The notes beneath the pieces were generated by a model. It had not been told where the DNA came from. It saw only the letters and a list, made by a program, of their open reading frames with translations, and did not search any database. Positions 25,107-33,927 of a stretch of DNA of 64,000 bases are shown piece by piece (the stretch's first letter is position 1; each line of letters starts with the position of its first letter). This stretch comes from Prauserella endophytica (GTDB taxonomy: Bacteria; Actinomycetota; Actinomycetes; Mycobacteriales; Pseudonocardiaceae). The stretch spans positions 496,001 through 560,000 of the forward strand of contig NZ_SWMS01000002.1 in NCBI RefSeq assembly GCF_005146945.1. Reading direction: 5' to 3'. The translations under genes were made by a program, and so were the position numbers.

Positions 25107-26342
25107 GTGTACCTGACTGCAGACGAAGAGGCCATGGCCGCCGGCTCGGACGGTCCCGCCGTGAAATGGGCGATGGACTACCAGCTGGCGGTCGGTGGCT
25201 TCTTCGGGGCGCGCCGGCTCGTCCGGGTGCGCAGCGCTCACGCTCACTGCGATGGCGAGGCGCTGGGCGAGCCCGGCGTCCGCTTCCTGGAGCAACTGGC
25301 CGACCAGGGCGCCCGCGCCCGCATCCCGCTGACCCTCGACCCGCGCTCGACCGACTTCTCGTGCGCGCTCGACATCGGGCAGAGCCAATCCATTGTGGAC
25401 ACCGAAAGGCGCATCCTCGCCGCGATGGCGCGCATGGGCGCGCTGACCACCAACACCTGTATCAACTACCAGACCGTGGACGTCCCGCACGGGGGCGAGC
25501 ACCTCGCCTGGGGCGACACCGGCACCGTGATCTACGCCAACGCCGTCGCCGGCGCGCGGAGTAACTTCGAGGGCGGCCCCGCGGCACTCGCGGCCGCGCT
25601 CACCGGGCGGGTCCCCGCGTACGGCTTCCACCTCGACGAATGCAGACGTGGCACCGTGCTCGTCGAGCTGGCCGACCAGCCGAGGAACAGCACCGACTGG
25701 GGCGCCGTCGGCTGCCTGGTTGGCCGCCGGTTCCCGGGCTACTGGGAGGTGCCCGCGATCGACGGCGCCGAGCGGAGCCCTTCGCCGGACGAGGTGAAAC
25801 AGCTCGGTGCGGCACTGGCGAGCTACGGCTCGCACGCGATGTTCCACCTCGTCGGCGTGACGCCGGAGGCACGCACCCGCGCGGACGCGTTCGGGGACAA
25901 CGAACCCCGCGAACGCATGGTCATCGACCGAGCCGCGCTGGACGGCGCGTATCGCGGCTTCGCCCCGGAGCGGGAGAGCCCCGACATCGTCGTGTTCGGC
26001 ACGCCGCAGCTGTCGGTGTTCGAGCTGGCGGAGCTGGCCGCCCTCTTCGAAGGTCGTGAGGTCTCCTGCCCGGTGTACGCGACGACGAGCGCCGCGGTGC
26101 TGAGATCGGCGGAGGAGTACGGCTACGCCGAGACGTTGCGCGCAGCGGGCGTCCGGCTGCTGAGCGGCGTCTGCTACTACCTGATGACCGCGCGCGAGCT
26201 GGGGCGCAGCAACGGGTTCCGCACGCTCGTCACCAACTCGGCCAAGCTCGCCAACATCATCGAGGGCTACGGGTACAACCCGGTCTTCCGGTCCACCGAG
26301 ATGTGCGTCGACGCAGCCGTCACCGGCCGGATCGCGGGGTGA
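25107..26342 (+). CDS. Aconitase X, large (catalytic) subunit
   Basis: A 411-residue AcnX/DUF521 protein. I chose the GTG at 25107, since MYLTADEEAM is the usual family start and GGAGG precedes it; a GTG at 25065 is also in frame. Cys118 (TNTCINYQT), Cys356 (SGVCYYL) and Cys400 (EMCVDAAVTG) are in the positions expected for the iron-sulfur cluster. Bacterial AcnX enzymes include cis-3-hydroxy-L-proline dehydratases, and archaeal ones dehydrate mevalonate phosphate. No hydroxyproline genes are nearby, so the substrate is uncertain. It is followed by its small subunit and a MatC-like carrier. Confidence 0.85.
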   Translation: MYLTADEEAMAAGSDGPAVKWAMDYQLAVGGFFGARRLVRVRSAHAHCDGEALGEPGVRFLEQLADQGARARIPLTLDPRSTDFSCALDIGQSQSIVDTERRILAAMARMGALTTNTCINYQTVDVPHGGEHLAWGDTGTVIYANAVAGARSNFEGGPAALAAALTGRVPAYGFHLDECRRGTVLVELADQPRNSTDWGAVGCLVGRRFPGYWEVPAIDGAERSPSPDEVKQLGAALASYGSHAMFHLVGVTPEARTRADAFGDNEPRERMVIDRAALDGAYRGFAPERESPDIVVFGTPQLSVFELAELAALFEGREVSCPVYATTSAAVLRSAEEYGYAETLRAAGVRLLSGVCYYLMTARELGRSNGFRTLVTNSAKLANIIEGYGYNPVFRSTEMCVDAAVTGRIAG

Positions 26343-26347
26343 GGACC

Positions 26348-26758
26348 ATGACACAGCTCATCGGCGCCGTCGGTTTCGGCGACGTGGTGGAGGCACCCGC
26401 ACTGGTGTCGACGGACGCGTTCAGCGCACGGTACGACCTCGACCACGACACGGGCGTGATCAGCCGCGAGTCCCACGACCTCTGCGGGCAGTCGATCGCG
26501 GGCAGGATTCTCGTGGTGCCCACCGCGAAGGGCGGCACCGCGACGGGCTGGCGGCTGCTGGACCTGCAGAGCCGAGGCCTGGCACCGGCCGGGCTCGTGT
26601 TGCGGACGACGAACCCGGTGCTCGTGCAGGGCGCGGTGTTCGCTGGCATCCCGATCATGCACGAGCTGGAGCCCGACCCAGTGACGTCGATCGAGACGGG
26701 CCAGCTGCTCCGGCTGGTTCCTCGGGAGGGTCGCGTGGAGACGCTCGGCCAAGGCTGA
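26348..26758 (+). CDS. Aconitase X, small (swivel) subunit
   Basis: A 136-residue DUF126 protein, the small subunit of split AcnX. It contains DLDHDTGVISRESHDLCGQS and GRILVVPTAKGGTATGWRLLD, the serine/glycine-rich stretch typical of this swivel domain. The ATG follows the large-subunit stop by five bases after GTGAGG. It forms a heterodimer with the large subunit to close the active site. Confidence 0.88.
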   Translation: MTQLIGAVGFGDVVEAPALVSTDAFSARYDLDHDTGVISRESHDLCGQSIAGRILVVPTAKGGTATGWRLLDLQSRGLAPAGLVLRTTNPVLVQGAVFAGIPIMHELEPDPVTSIETGQLLRLVPREGRVETLGQG

Positions 26759-26840
26759 CCCGCGACAGCGGGCGGTAAAGGGGGAGACGGCAGGCAGTTG
26801 AAGAAACCCGACCGGTCAATGAGGACGGAGTCGTGGAATC

Positions 26841-28193
26841 GTGAATGTGCAAATCCTCTCCTTGCTGGTACTCGTGTGCATGTTCGTACTGGCATCGTTT
26901 CTCTCGATCAACCTGGGCATCCTGGCGCTGGTGGCCGCGTTCGTGATCGGCGCCGGGTTCGGCGGCCTCGACGTTGACACGATCATCAGCGGCTTCCCTG
27001 GCAGCCTGTTCATCCTGATCGTCGGCGTGACGTTCCTCTTCGCGCTGGCCCAGGAGAACGGCACGCTGCAACGGATCATCGACGGGTCCATGCGGCTGGT
27101 GGGCAACCGGGTCGCCGCGATCCCGTGGCTGATGTTCCTGCTCGCGGCGTTCGTCGCGGCGGCGGGCGCGCTCAGCGCGGCGGCGGTCGCCATCGTCGCG
27201 CCCATCGCACTGCGCTTCGCCGCCCAGCACAAGGTGAACCCGCTGCTGATGGGTCTCATGGTTGTGCAGGGCGCGACGGCGGGCTCCTTCTCGCCGCTGA
27301 GCCCCTTCGGCGCCATCACCAACGGCCTGCTGGGTGACAACGGGCTCCCCCGGGAGCCGATGGGACTGTTCCTCAACAGCCTGCTGTTCAACGTCGTGCT
27401 GGCGTGTTTCGTGTTCGCCGTCTTCGGTGGCCTGCAACTGGTACGCAGGCGGCAGACCGTCAGCGTGGCGTCCGGAGTGCCCGCGATGGCCGGGGCCAGC
27501 GACGGGCCGGGTGCGATGGCTGCTCCGCCCGAGGCCACCACGGGCGGCGGCACCGGCGACTCCGCCGAGTCCGAATGCGACGAGCCGGCCGCCCCGAAGG
27601 GCCGGGACACCATCCACCAGGTGGCCACACTGATCGCCATCGTCGGTCTGGTGCTCAGCACCATGATCTTCGGACTGGACGTCGGCTTCGTGGCACTGAC
27701 CGCCGGTGTGGCGCTCACCCTGCTCTCGCCAGGCCGGTACGGCGAGTGCATCAAGAACCTGCCGTGGTCGGCGGTCCTGCTGGTGTGCGGCGTTCTGACC
27801 TACGTCGGTGTGCTGTCGGAGATCGGCACGATCGACTATCTGAGCGACCTGCTCACCTCGAGTGGCAACCCGCTGCTCACGGCGCTGGCGGCGTGCTACA
27901 TCGGCGGCGTGATCTCGGCGTTCGCCTCGACGGCGGGTGTGCTCGGCGCGTCGATTCCGCTCGCCGTGCCGGTGCTGGAGCAGGGCATGCTGCCGATGCT
28001 CGGCACCATCAGCGCGATCGGCGTCGCCTCCAGCGTCGTCGACGTGAGTCCGTTGTCGACGAACGGCGCGCTGCTGGTGGCCAACCAGAAGAGCATGGAG
28101 CCGAGGCTGTTCTTCCGGCGCCTGCTGGTGTGGTCCGTGGTGGTGATCGCCTTCGCGCCACTGCTGAGCTGGCTGATCTTCGTGGTCCTGTGA
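26841..28193 (+). CDS. MatC-like dicarboxylate carrier (ion-transporter superfamily)
   Basis: A 450-residue membrane protein. Its N-terminal half resembles the MatC_N domain (SINLGILALVAAFVIGAGFG, FLFALAQENGTLQRIIDGSM) and the C-terminal half a further set of helices (GVLTYVGVLSEIGTIDYLSD, SVVDVSPLSTNGALLVANQ). A hydrophilic loop of about 55 residues rich in Ala, Gly and Glu separates them. MatC relatives carry malonate and other small dicarboxylates. It lies 82 bases after AcnX and is probably in its operon, giving a hint that AcnX works on a carboxylate (or a sulfonate) taken up by this carrier. Confidence 0.8.
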   Translation: MNVQILSLLVLVCMFVLASFLSINLGILALVAAFVIGAGFGGLDVDTIISGFPGSLFILIVGVTFLFALAQENGTLQRIIDGSMRLVGNRVAAIPWLMFLLAAFVAAAGALSAAAVAIVAPIALRFAAQHKVNPLLMGLMVVQGATAGSFSPLSPFGAITNGLLGDNGLPREPMGLFLNSLLFNVVLACFVFAVFGGLQLVRRRQTVSVASGVPAMAGASDGPGAMAAPPEATTGGGTGDSAESECDEPAAPKGRDTIHQVATLIAIVGLVLSTMIFGLDVGFVALTAGVALTLLSPGRYGECIKNLPWSAVLLVCGVLTYVGVLSEIGTIDYLSDLLTSSGNPLLTALAACYIGGVISAFASTAGVLGASIPLAVPVLEQGMLPMLGTISAIGVASSVVDVSPLSTNGALLVANQKSMEPRLFFRRLLVWSVVVIAFAPLLSWLIFVVL

Positions 28194-28201
28194 CCCGGAT
28201 G

Positions 28202-29230
28202 TCAGGCAGGCCCTCGGTGTCCGGTCCGGGCGCCGAGGGCCTGCACTCCGCTGATCATCGCCATGATCTCGATGTCGCGGCTGTCGCAGCCGCGGGAGAG
28301 GTCGTTGAGCGGTGCGCGCAGACCCTGGACGATGGGGCCGAGCGCGATCGCGCCGCCCAGCCGCTCGGCGATCTTGTAGCCGATGTTGCCCGCGTCGAGG
28401 TTCGGGAACACGAGCACGTTCGCGTTGCCCGCCACGGCGGAGCCCGGTGCCTTCGCCCGGCCCACCGCCGACACCAGTGCCGCGTCGAGCTGCAGCTCAC
28501 CGTCCACGGGGAGGTCCGGCAGCCGGTCGCGCACCAGCTGGGTGGCCGTGCGCACCTTGTCGACCGACTCGTGGCTGGCGCTGCCCTGGGTGCTGAACGA
28601 CAGCATGGCGACGACCGGCGAGCGCGCGGTGAGGTCGCGGTAGGTGTGGGTCGCCGCGACGGCGATGTCGGCGAGCTGGTGCGCGTCCGGATCGGGCAGT
28701 ACGGCGCAGTCGGCGAAGGCGAGCATCCGGCCGTCGGTCAGCAGCATCAGGAAGGCGCTGCTGACGTGCCGGACCCCGGGAGCGGGGCCGAGCACGCGCA
28801 TTCCGGCGCGCAGCACGTCGGCGGTGGGCCGGGTCGCCCCGGCGACGCAGGCGTCGAGCATCCCGGCGCGCAGCGCGGCCACAGCCAGGTAGAGGGAGTC
28901 CTCGCGGGCGCTCTCGAACCTCGGCGCCGGCTGCTTCTCGAATGCGGCGTGGAGGGCGTCCGTGACGTGGGGGTCGTCCGCCAGCTCACCGGGGTCGAGC
29001 ACGAGCGCGGCGCCGTGATCGGGCACGCGCCCGGGGTCGGCGAGCAGGCGCACGCCCTGCAGGCCCTGCTCGCGCAGCCGGACGGCCGCCTCGATCGCCC
29101 TTGGGTCCTCGCCGTCGGCGAGCAGCACGCGTGTCGGCCGTCCGGAGAGCCGGCCGCGCCAGCGGGCGAGCAGCTCACGGACGGGCTCGCTCTCGGCCGG
29201 GGCCGCTCGCACCGCCTGCGCACCGCTCAT
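28202..29230 (-). CDS. pta: Phosphate acetyltransferase
   Basis: A 342-residue Pta of the short, PTA_PTB-only type. Recognisable parts are [47 protein letters not shown] and [21 protein letters not shown]. It converts acetyl phosphate and CoA to acetyl-CoA and phosphate. I chose the ATG at 29230 (GGAGAGG upstream); an upstream in-frame ATG at 29266 lies inside the operator-like motif and is unlikely. Short Pta enzymes accompany Xsc in sulfonate degraders to use its acetyl phosphate. A promoter TTGACA-N17-TTAACG can be read on this strand at 29319-29291. Confidence 0.92.
   Translation of the reverse strand: MSGAQAVRAAPAESEPVRELLARWRGRLSGRPTRVLLADGEDPRAIEAAVRLREQGLQGVRLLADPGRVPDHGAALVLDPGELADDPHVTDALHAAFEKQPAPRFESAREDSLYLAVAALRAGMLDACVAGATRPTADVLRAGMRVLGPAPGVRHVSSAFLMLLTDGRMLAFADCAVLPDPDAHQLADIAVAATHTYRDLTARSPVVAMLSFSTQGSASHESVDKVRTATQLVRDRLPDLPVDGELQLDAALVSAVGRAKAPGSAVAGNANVLVFPNLDAGNIGYKIAERLGGAIALGPIVQGLRAPLNDLSRGCDSRDIEIMAMISGVQALGARTGHRGPA
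28206..28244. terminator. Hairpin between matC-like and pta genes
   Basis: GCAGGCCCTCGG and CCGAGGGCCTGC form a perfect 12-bp stem with a 15-base loop, just after the matC-like stop and in the last codons of pta. It can terminate the AcnX/MatC transcript and possibly the convergent one. Confidence 0.6.
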
Positions 29231-29257
29231 CGCGCCCACCTCTCCAGCCGCCAGGTA

Positions 29258-29272
29258 TTTCAACATATGACA
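29258..29272. promoter_or_regulatory. TTTCA-N5-TGACA operator, pta side
   Basis: TTTCA-ACATA-TGACA lies 28 bases upstream of the pta start and downstream of its likely promoter, a repressing position. It matches the acnX motif at 25025-25039 in both half-sites. Confidence 0.55.
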
Positions 29273-29337
29273 TAGGATTTTAAGTTTGGACGTTAAGTGA
29301 GGTTGAGGGCGGCTGTCAACGCGGCGGGGTACGCTGA

Positions 29338-29352
29338 TTCCAACATGTGACA
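29338..29352. promoter_or_regulatory. TTCCA-N5-TGACA operator, iclR side
   Basis: TTCCA-ACATG-TGACA lies directly before the AGGAGG ribosome site of the IclR gene, 66 bases from the pta-side copy. It suggests autoregulation of the IclR gene together with control of pta. Confidence 0.55.
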
Positions 29353-29361
29353 GGAGGTGCC

Positions 29362-30165
29362 ATGTCGGCCGAGGATCGTGAGGGGCGGCCTGGTGGCGGC
29401 CCGGTGGTCGGCGCGCAGACCATCTCGCGTGCGTTCGCCGTGCTGCGCCTGTTCCGGGAGCACCGCGGCGATCTGGGCGTCGGGATGATCTCGAAGGAAC
29501 TCGGGCTCAACGTGAGCACCACGCACCGCATCGTGCGCGCTCTGGTCAGCGAGGGATACCTCGCGCAGAACGAGGACAGCGAGCGGTACTACCTGGGCAC
29601 CGGCGCGCTGCTGCTCGGGCAGGCGGCGCACCGCAACTTCGGACTCGACGTCGTGTACCCGGTGCTGCAGCAGGTCGCGGCGAGCACCGGCGAATCCGTC
29701 AACCTCGGCGTGCTGTCCGGCGACACGGCGGTGGTGGTGGAGCGCATCGAGTCGGCGAAGCCGCTGCGGTTCACGCAGCCGCCCGGCACGCGCGTGCCCC
29801 TGCACGCGTCCTCCATGGGCAAGGTGCTGCTCGCGTTCAACGCCGAGACCGAGCAGCGCATGCTCCGCGGCGTCAAGCGGCTCGAGCAGCTGACGCCGAA
29901 CACCTTCGGTACCCCCAAGGAGCTCCGCTCGGAGCTGGAACGCACCCGGGCCAGGGGCTGGAGCATCGACAACGAGGAGCTGACGCAGGGCGTGCGCTGC
30001 GTCGGCGCACCGATCTGCGACGGTGCGGGAATCGCGCGCGCCGCGATCGCCATCCAAGCTCCGGCGGTGCGGGTGCCGGACGAGCGTTTCGACGAGCTCG
30101 GCCCGGTCGCGATGCGGGCGGCCAAGGAGATCTCGGCACTGCTGCCGCCAGGCCACACCTTCTGA
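29362..30165 (+). CDS. IclR-family regulator 1
   Basis: A 267-residue IclR protein. The N-terminal winged helix includes [20 protein letters not shown] and [20 protein letters not shown]; the effector domain spans [13 protein letters not shown] to [21 protein letters not shown]. The ATG has AGGAGG five bases upstream. It diverges from pta and precedes the SauS-like operon. It is a close paralogue of the IclR at 47519-48304 (shared [21 protein letters not shown] and VRCVGAPI), so both probably see related effectors and DNA sites. A long palindrome follows its stop. Confidence 0.9.
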   Translation: MSAEDREGRPGGGPVVGAQTISRAFAVLRLFREHRGDLGVGMISKELGLNVSTTHRIVRALVSEGYLAQNEDSERYYLGTGALLLGQAAHRNFGLDVVYPVLQQVAASTGESVNLGVLSGDTAVVVERIESAKPLRFTQPPGTRVPLHASSMGKVLLAFNAETEQRMLRGVKRLEQLTPNTFGTPKELRSELERTRARGWSIDNEELTQGVRCVGAPICDGAGIARAAIAIQAPAVRVPDERFDELGPVAMRAAKEISALLPPGHTF

Positions 30166-30176
30166 TGGCAGCCGTC

Positions 30177-30231
30177 TGCAGTGAAGGCCACCTTGCCTGC
30201 GTTCAACGCAGGCAAGGTGGCCTTCACTGCA
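30177..30231. repeat. Long palindromic repeat, copy 2 (probable terminator/REP-like)
   Basis: A 55-bp perfect palindrome: 27-bp arms around one base, with outer part TGCAGTGAAGGCCACCTTG and inner part CCTGCGTT. It shares AAGGCCACCTT and GCGTTCAACGC with the copy at 9482-9530 but differs in the intervening bases on both arms together, so base pairing is conserved while sequence is not. It lies 12 bases after the IclR stop and would end that transcript. Confidence 0.85.
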
Positions 30232-30277
30232 ATCGGCGTGCGTGACCCAGCGCACATCGGCCGCGCAGCCGTGACCG

Positions 30278-30306
30278 TTGACTCCGTAGTGCCTCCCTCG
30301 TAGCTT
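30278..30306 (+). promoter_or_regulatory. Promoter of the SauS/acyl-CoA ligase operon
   Basis: TTGACT, a 17-base spacer and TAGCTT form a sigma70-type promoter, about 120 bases before the SauS-like start. The -10 hexamer is the same as at the acnX promoter. Confidence 0.6.
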
Positions 30307-30307
30307 T

Positions 30308-30342
30308 GGAATTGCCTACCATATTGTGAAATTCCTGGTAGG
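30308..30342. promoter_or_regulatory. Nested inverted repeats downstream of the SauS promoter
   Basis: Two interleaved inverted repeats lie at the expected start site: GGAATT (30308-30313) with AATTCC (30330-30335), and CCTACCA (30315-30321) with TGGTAGG (30336-30342). On the minus strand 30331-30317 reads TTTCA-CAATA-TGGTA, a variant of the TTTCA-N5-TGACA motif. This is a likely operator for one of the IclR proteins. Confidence 0.55.
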
Positions 30343-30427
30343 CCTACGCCGGGAACCCTGCCGGTCATGTGTGAGTCAGTCGCAGCGTCGCGACGACGCG
30401 CGGCCACGTCAGAAGGGACGCGAGGCC

Positions 30428-31837
30428 ATGCAGACACAGGACACCTCCGCAGCGGACACGGTCGCCGCGCTGGTGACGAGGGCCAGAGCCGCGCAGGCGA
30501 TCTTCGCCGACTACGACCAGCAACGGGTGGACGACGTCGTGGCCGGCGTCGCGTGGGCGATCTACCGCCCCGACCGGGCCAGGGCGCTGGCGGAGCTCGC
30601 CGTGCGGGACACCGGCCTCGGCAACGTCGAGGACAAGGTCGCCAAGAACCAGCGCAAGACGCTCGGCACGTTGCGCGACCTGACGGGCGCGAAATCGGTC
30701 GGTGTCCTCAGTGAGGACCCGGACAGCGGCATCACCGAGTACGCGAAACCCGTCGGCGTGGTCGCCGCCGTGTGCCCTTCCACCAACCCCGCCGCCACCC
30801 CGGCGAACAAGACCATGATGGCGCTCAAGGGCGGCAACGCCGTTATCCTGTCGCCCTCGCCCAAGGGCGCCTCGACCTGCCGCCTGCTCGTCGAGTACAT
30901 CCACGCCGAGCTGGACAAGGTCGGCGCACCACGGGACCTCGTGCAGTTCATCGCCGAACCGAGCAAGGCGCTGACCAACGAGCTGATGGGGCAGGCGGAC
31001 CTCGTGGTGGTCACCGGCTCGCAGCGCAACGTCCGCCAGGCCTACAGCAGCGGAACCCCCGCGATCGGGGTCGGCGCCGGCAACGCGCCCGTCATCGTCG
31101 ACGCCGACGCCGACATCGCGGGCGCGGCGGAGAAGATCAAGCGCAGCAAGACCTTCGACTACGCCACGAGCTGCTCGTCGGAGAACTCCGTCCACATTCA
31201 CTCGGCGGTCTACGACGCGACGCTGCGCGCACTGGCCGAGCAGGGCGGCTACCTGCTCACACCGGAGGAGAAGGAGCGGCTCGCCGCCGTGATGTGGCCG
31301 GACGGCAAGCTGAGCTCCGCCGTCACCGCGCAGCCGCCGGGCAAGATCGCCGCACTGGCCGGTTTGGACTCCCCGGAGGCCCGGTCGGCGAGCTTCTTCC
31401 TCGTCGAGGAGGACGGCGTCGGTCCCGATTTCCCTTTCAGCGGCGAGAAACTCTCCGTCGTGCTCACGGTTTACCGCTTCGACGACCTCGGCGCCGCGAT
31501 CGACCGCATCCAGCGGCTGCTGGACTTCCAGGGCGCGGGCCACTCCTGCGGCATCCACACGGCCACCGAGGAACACGCCACGATGGTCGCCGAGCGGCTG
31601 CGCGTGGCCCGCGTGCTCGTCAACCAGGCGCACTGCTTCGGCACGGGCGGCGGGTTCGACAACGGCCTCGGGTTCACGCTCACTATGGGCGCCGGTACCT
31701 GGGCGGGCAACAGCATCAGCGACAACCTGTCCTACAAGCATTTCCTCAACATCACCCGGCTCGCCCGGGTCATCCCGCCCAGGGTTCCCACCGAGGAACA
31801 GCTGTGGGGCCGCTACCACGAGACCTACGGGCGGTGA
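30428..31837 (+). CDS. Acylating sulfoacetaldehyde dehydrogenase-like (SauS-like) aldehyde dehydrogenase
   Basis: A 469-residue CoA-acylating aldehyde dehydrogenase. Marks of the acylating group are CPSTNPAATPANKTMMALKG, GVGAGNAPVIVD, the catalytic Cys249 in DYATSCSSENS, and NQAHCFGTGGGFDNG near the C-terminus, which I associate with SauS-type enzymes. SauS converts sulfoacetaldehyde, CoA and NAD(P) to sulfoacetyl-CoA and back. The operon partners are both subunits of an acyl-CoA ligase, and Xsc lies 12 kb away, supporting a sulfoacetate route. It could also act on another short aldehyde. Confidence 0.75.
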   Translation: MQTQDTSAADTVAALVTRARAAQAIFADYDQQRVDDVVAGVAWAIYRPDRARALAELAVRDTGLGNVEDKVAKNQRKTLGTLRDLTGAKSVGVLSEDPDSGITEYAKPVGVVAAVCPSTNPAATPANKTMMALKGGNAVILSPSPKGASTCRLLVEYIHAELDKVGAPRDLVQFIAEPSKALTNELMGQADLVVVTGSQRNVRQAYSSGTPAIGVGAGNAPVIVDADADIAGAAEKIKRSKTFDYATSCSSENSVHIHSAVYDATLRALAEQGGYLLTPEEKERLAAVMWPDGKLSSAVTAQPPGKIAALAGLDSPEARSASFFLVEEDGVGPDFPFSGEKLSVVLTVYRFDDLGAAIDRIQRLLDFQGAGHSCGIHTATEEHATMVAERLRVARVLVNQAHCFGTGGGFDNGLGFTLTMGAGTWAGNSISDNLSYKHFLNITRLARVIPPRVPTEEQLWGRYHETYGR

Positions 31838-31839
31838 GC

Positions 31840-33006
31840 ATGAAACTGCTGGAACACCAGGGAAAGCAGCTCCTCGCGCAGGCGGGCGTGCCCGTGCCGA
31901 GGGGCCGGGTGGTGACCACGCCCGAGGCCGCGCAGCAGGCGGCCGCGGTGCTGGGCTGCCGGGTCGCCCTCAAGGCACAGGTGCCCGCCGGCAAGCGGGG
32001 CAAGGCGGGCGGTATCGGCTTCGCCGACACTCCCGAGGACGCGGCGGGCTCGGCGGCGCGCCTGCTCGGCAGCGAGCTGGCGGGTTCGCACGTGGACGCG
32101 GTGCTCGTCGAGGAGGCCGCCGACATCGCGAAGGAGCTGTACGCGTCGGTGCTCAACGACCCGGCCGGCAAGGGCCCGCTCGTGCTGTTCTGCCCCGCCG
32201 GCGGCATGGACATCGAGGAGCTGAGCGCCCGTGACCCGGAGTCGATCCGCAGGCTCGGCGTGGACATCCGCACCGGCCTCACCGCTGACGCCGCGCGCTC
32301 GCTCGTCACCGGCCTCGGCTTGGGCGAGCACGTGGAGGACCAGGTGACCACGGCGCTGCTCACGATGTACCGCCTCTACCGCACGGTCGAGGCCGAGCTC
32401 GTCGAGGTCAACCCGCTCGTGGTGACCGGCGCGGGCGAGGTGGTGGCGCTCGACAGCAAGATCTCGCTCGACCCCGGAGCGCTCGGCAGGCACGCCGAAC
32501 TGCTCGCCGACCTCGTTCCCGCGCGCGACGACACCGGGACGGAGCTCGAACGGCGCGGGCGCGAGCTCGGTCTGCAGTACCTGGAGCTCGACGGCGAGGT
32601 CGGAGTGCTGGCCAACGGCGCGGGCCTGACCATGACGACGCTCGACGCGGTGACCCACTACGGCGGCAAGCCCGCGAATTTCCTCGAGATCGGCGGCGAC
32701 GCCTACACGAAGGCGACGCCCGCGCTGCGGCTCGTGCTGGACAACCCGCGCGTGCGCAGCCTCGTGGTGAACTTCTGCGGGGCCTTCGCCCGCACCGACG
32801 TGATGACCGAGGGTGTGCTCGCCGCGATCGAGGAGCTGCGGCCGGAGCTGCCGATCTTCTTCTCCATCCACGGAACCGGCGAGGAGAAGGCGATCCGGCT
32901 GGTCAGAGAGCGGCTCGGCGTCGAGCCCTACGACACGATGGACGACGCGGTCAAGGCGGCGGTCGCCGCCGCGGCAGGACCCGTCGAGGGAAAGGTGGCG
33001 GGCTGA
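31840..33006 (+). CDS. NDP-forming acyl-CoA ligase, beta subunit (SucC-like; candidate sulfoacetate-CoA ligase)
   Basis: A 388-residue SucC homologue with an N-terminal ATP-grasp region (MKLLEHQGKQLLAQAGVPVP, LKAQVPAGKRGKAGG) and a C-terminal CoA-ligase region (YLELDGEVGVLANGAGLTM, NFLEIGGDAYTK, FSIHGTGEEKAIRLVRE). Two bases separate it from the SauS-like gene and its stop overlaps the alpha-subunit start. Its place beside an acylating aldehyde dehydrogenase rather than TCA-cycle genes argues against ordinary succinyl-CoA synthetase. The likely reaction is activation of sulfoacetate or a similar acid to its CoA ester with NTP cleavage to NDP. Confidence 0.78.
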   Translation: MKLLEHQGKQLLAQAGVPVPRGRVVTTPEAAQQAAAVLGCRVALKAQVPAGKRGKAGGIGFADTPEDAAGSAARLLGSELAGSHVDAVLVEEAADIAKELYASVLNDPAGKGPLVLFCPAGGMDIEELSARDPESIRRLGVDIRTGLTADAARSLVTGLGLGEHVEDQVTTALLTMYRLYRTVEAELVEVNPLVVTGAGEVVALDSKISLDPGALGRHAELLADLVPARDDTGTELERRGRELGLQYLELDGEVGVLANGAGLTMTTLDAVTHYGGKPANFLEIGGDAYTKATPALRLVLDNPRVRSLVVNFCGAFARTDVMTEGVLAAIEELRPELPIFFSIHGTGEEKAIRLVRERLGVEPYDTMDDAVKAAVAAAAGPVEGKVAG

Positions 33007-33887
33007 TGCTGGTTTCCGCGCAGGACAACGTGGTCGTGCAGGGACTCACCGGCAGGCAGGGTTCCTTCTGGGCCGAGCGGATGGCGGAGTGCGGCACGCG
33101 CATCGTCGCGGGCGCGAGCCCTGGCAAGGGTGGCAGGGAGGTCGGCGGCGTACCGGTGTACGACTCGGTGGCCGACGCCGCGCGGGAGCACCAGCTGGAC
33201 GTGTCCGTGCTGTTCGTGCCGCCGCTCGCCGTGCGCAAGGCCGCGGGTGACGCCGTCGCGGCCGGGGTGCGCAAGATCGTGCTGCTGACCGAGCATGTGC
33301 CCTACCAGGACATCATGCACGTGCTCGCCGAAGCCAGGGACCACGGCGCCAGGGTGCTGGGCCCCAACACCGCGGGGCTCGTGGTGCCCGGTGTGGCGTC
33401 GGTTGGCATCATGCCAGGGTTCGCGGACAACATCTTCCGGCCCGGCTCGATCGGCGTGATCTCCCGCAGCGGCAGCCTCGGCACGCTCGTGGCCCTCAAC
33501 CTCGTCAGTGCCGGCTACGGGCAGTCGGCGTTCATCGGCATCGGCGGCGACCCGATCCTCGGTACGACGACGCTCGACGCCGTGCGTGAGCTGGACGAGG
33601 ACGAGCGCACGGAGGCGATCGTGCTCGTCGGCGAGATCGGCGGCTCGATGGAGGAGGACGCGGCGGACTACATCGCGGCGATGCGCAAGCCGGTCGTGGC
33701 CTTCATCGCGGGCCGCTCGGCCCCGCCCGACCGCCGCATGGGCCACGCGGGCGCCATCGTCAGCGCCGGCAAGGGCAGCGGGACCTCCAAGGTGGACGCC
33801 CTGACCTCTGCGGGAGCTACGGTGGTGGACCTGCCCAGCGGGGTCGGCGACGCCCTGCTGGCCGCGGGCGTCAAACCCGCGGCGTGA
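33006..33887 (+). CDS. NDP-forming acyl-CoA ligase, alpha subunit (SucD-like)
   Basis: A 293-residue SucD homologue. The Rossmann-type CoA-binding part has VVQGLTGRQGSFWAERMAE and GPNTAGLVVPG, and the phosphorylated histidine is present in RMGHAGAIVS (His247). The ATG overlaps the beta stop (TGATG). Together with the beta subunit it makes a complete two-component ligase, the last genes of the operon. Two-subunit NDP-forming sulfoacetate-CoA ligases have been described in anaerobes as I recall; the assignment here rests on context. Confidence 0.78.
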   Translation: MLVSAQDNVVVQGLTGRQGSFWAERMAECGTRIVAGASPGKGGREVGGVPVYDSVADAAREHQLDVSVLFVPPLAVRKAAGDAVAAGVRKIVLLTEHVPYQDIMHVLAEARDHGARVLGPNTAGLVVPGVASVGIMPGFADNIFRPGSIGVISRSGSLGTLVALNLVSAGYGQSAFIGIGGDPILGTTTLDAVRELDEDERTEAIVLVGEIGGSMEEDAADYIAAMRKPVVAFIAGRSAPPDRRMGHAGAIVSAGKGSGTSKVDALTSAGATVVDLPSGVGDALLAAGVKPAA

Positions 33888-33903
33888 ACCCGCATGAGGG
33901 CGG

Positions 33904-33927
33904 GCCCGCTCACTCACTCGAGCGGGC
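33904..33927. terminator. Hairpin between acyl-CoA ligase and SulP genes
   Basis: GCCCGCTC and GAGCGGGC form a perfect 8-bp stem with an 8-base loop at the meeting point of two convergent operons; part lies in the last SulP codons. Confidence 0.5.

Noticed and set aside
31840-33887. TCA-cycle succinyl-CoA synthetase (sucCD)
   Set aside because: The fold is right, but coupling to an acylating aldehyde dehydrogenase within a sulfonate block argues for a dedicated ligase; kept as NDP-forming acyl-CoA ligase.
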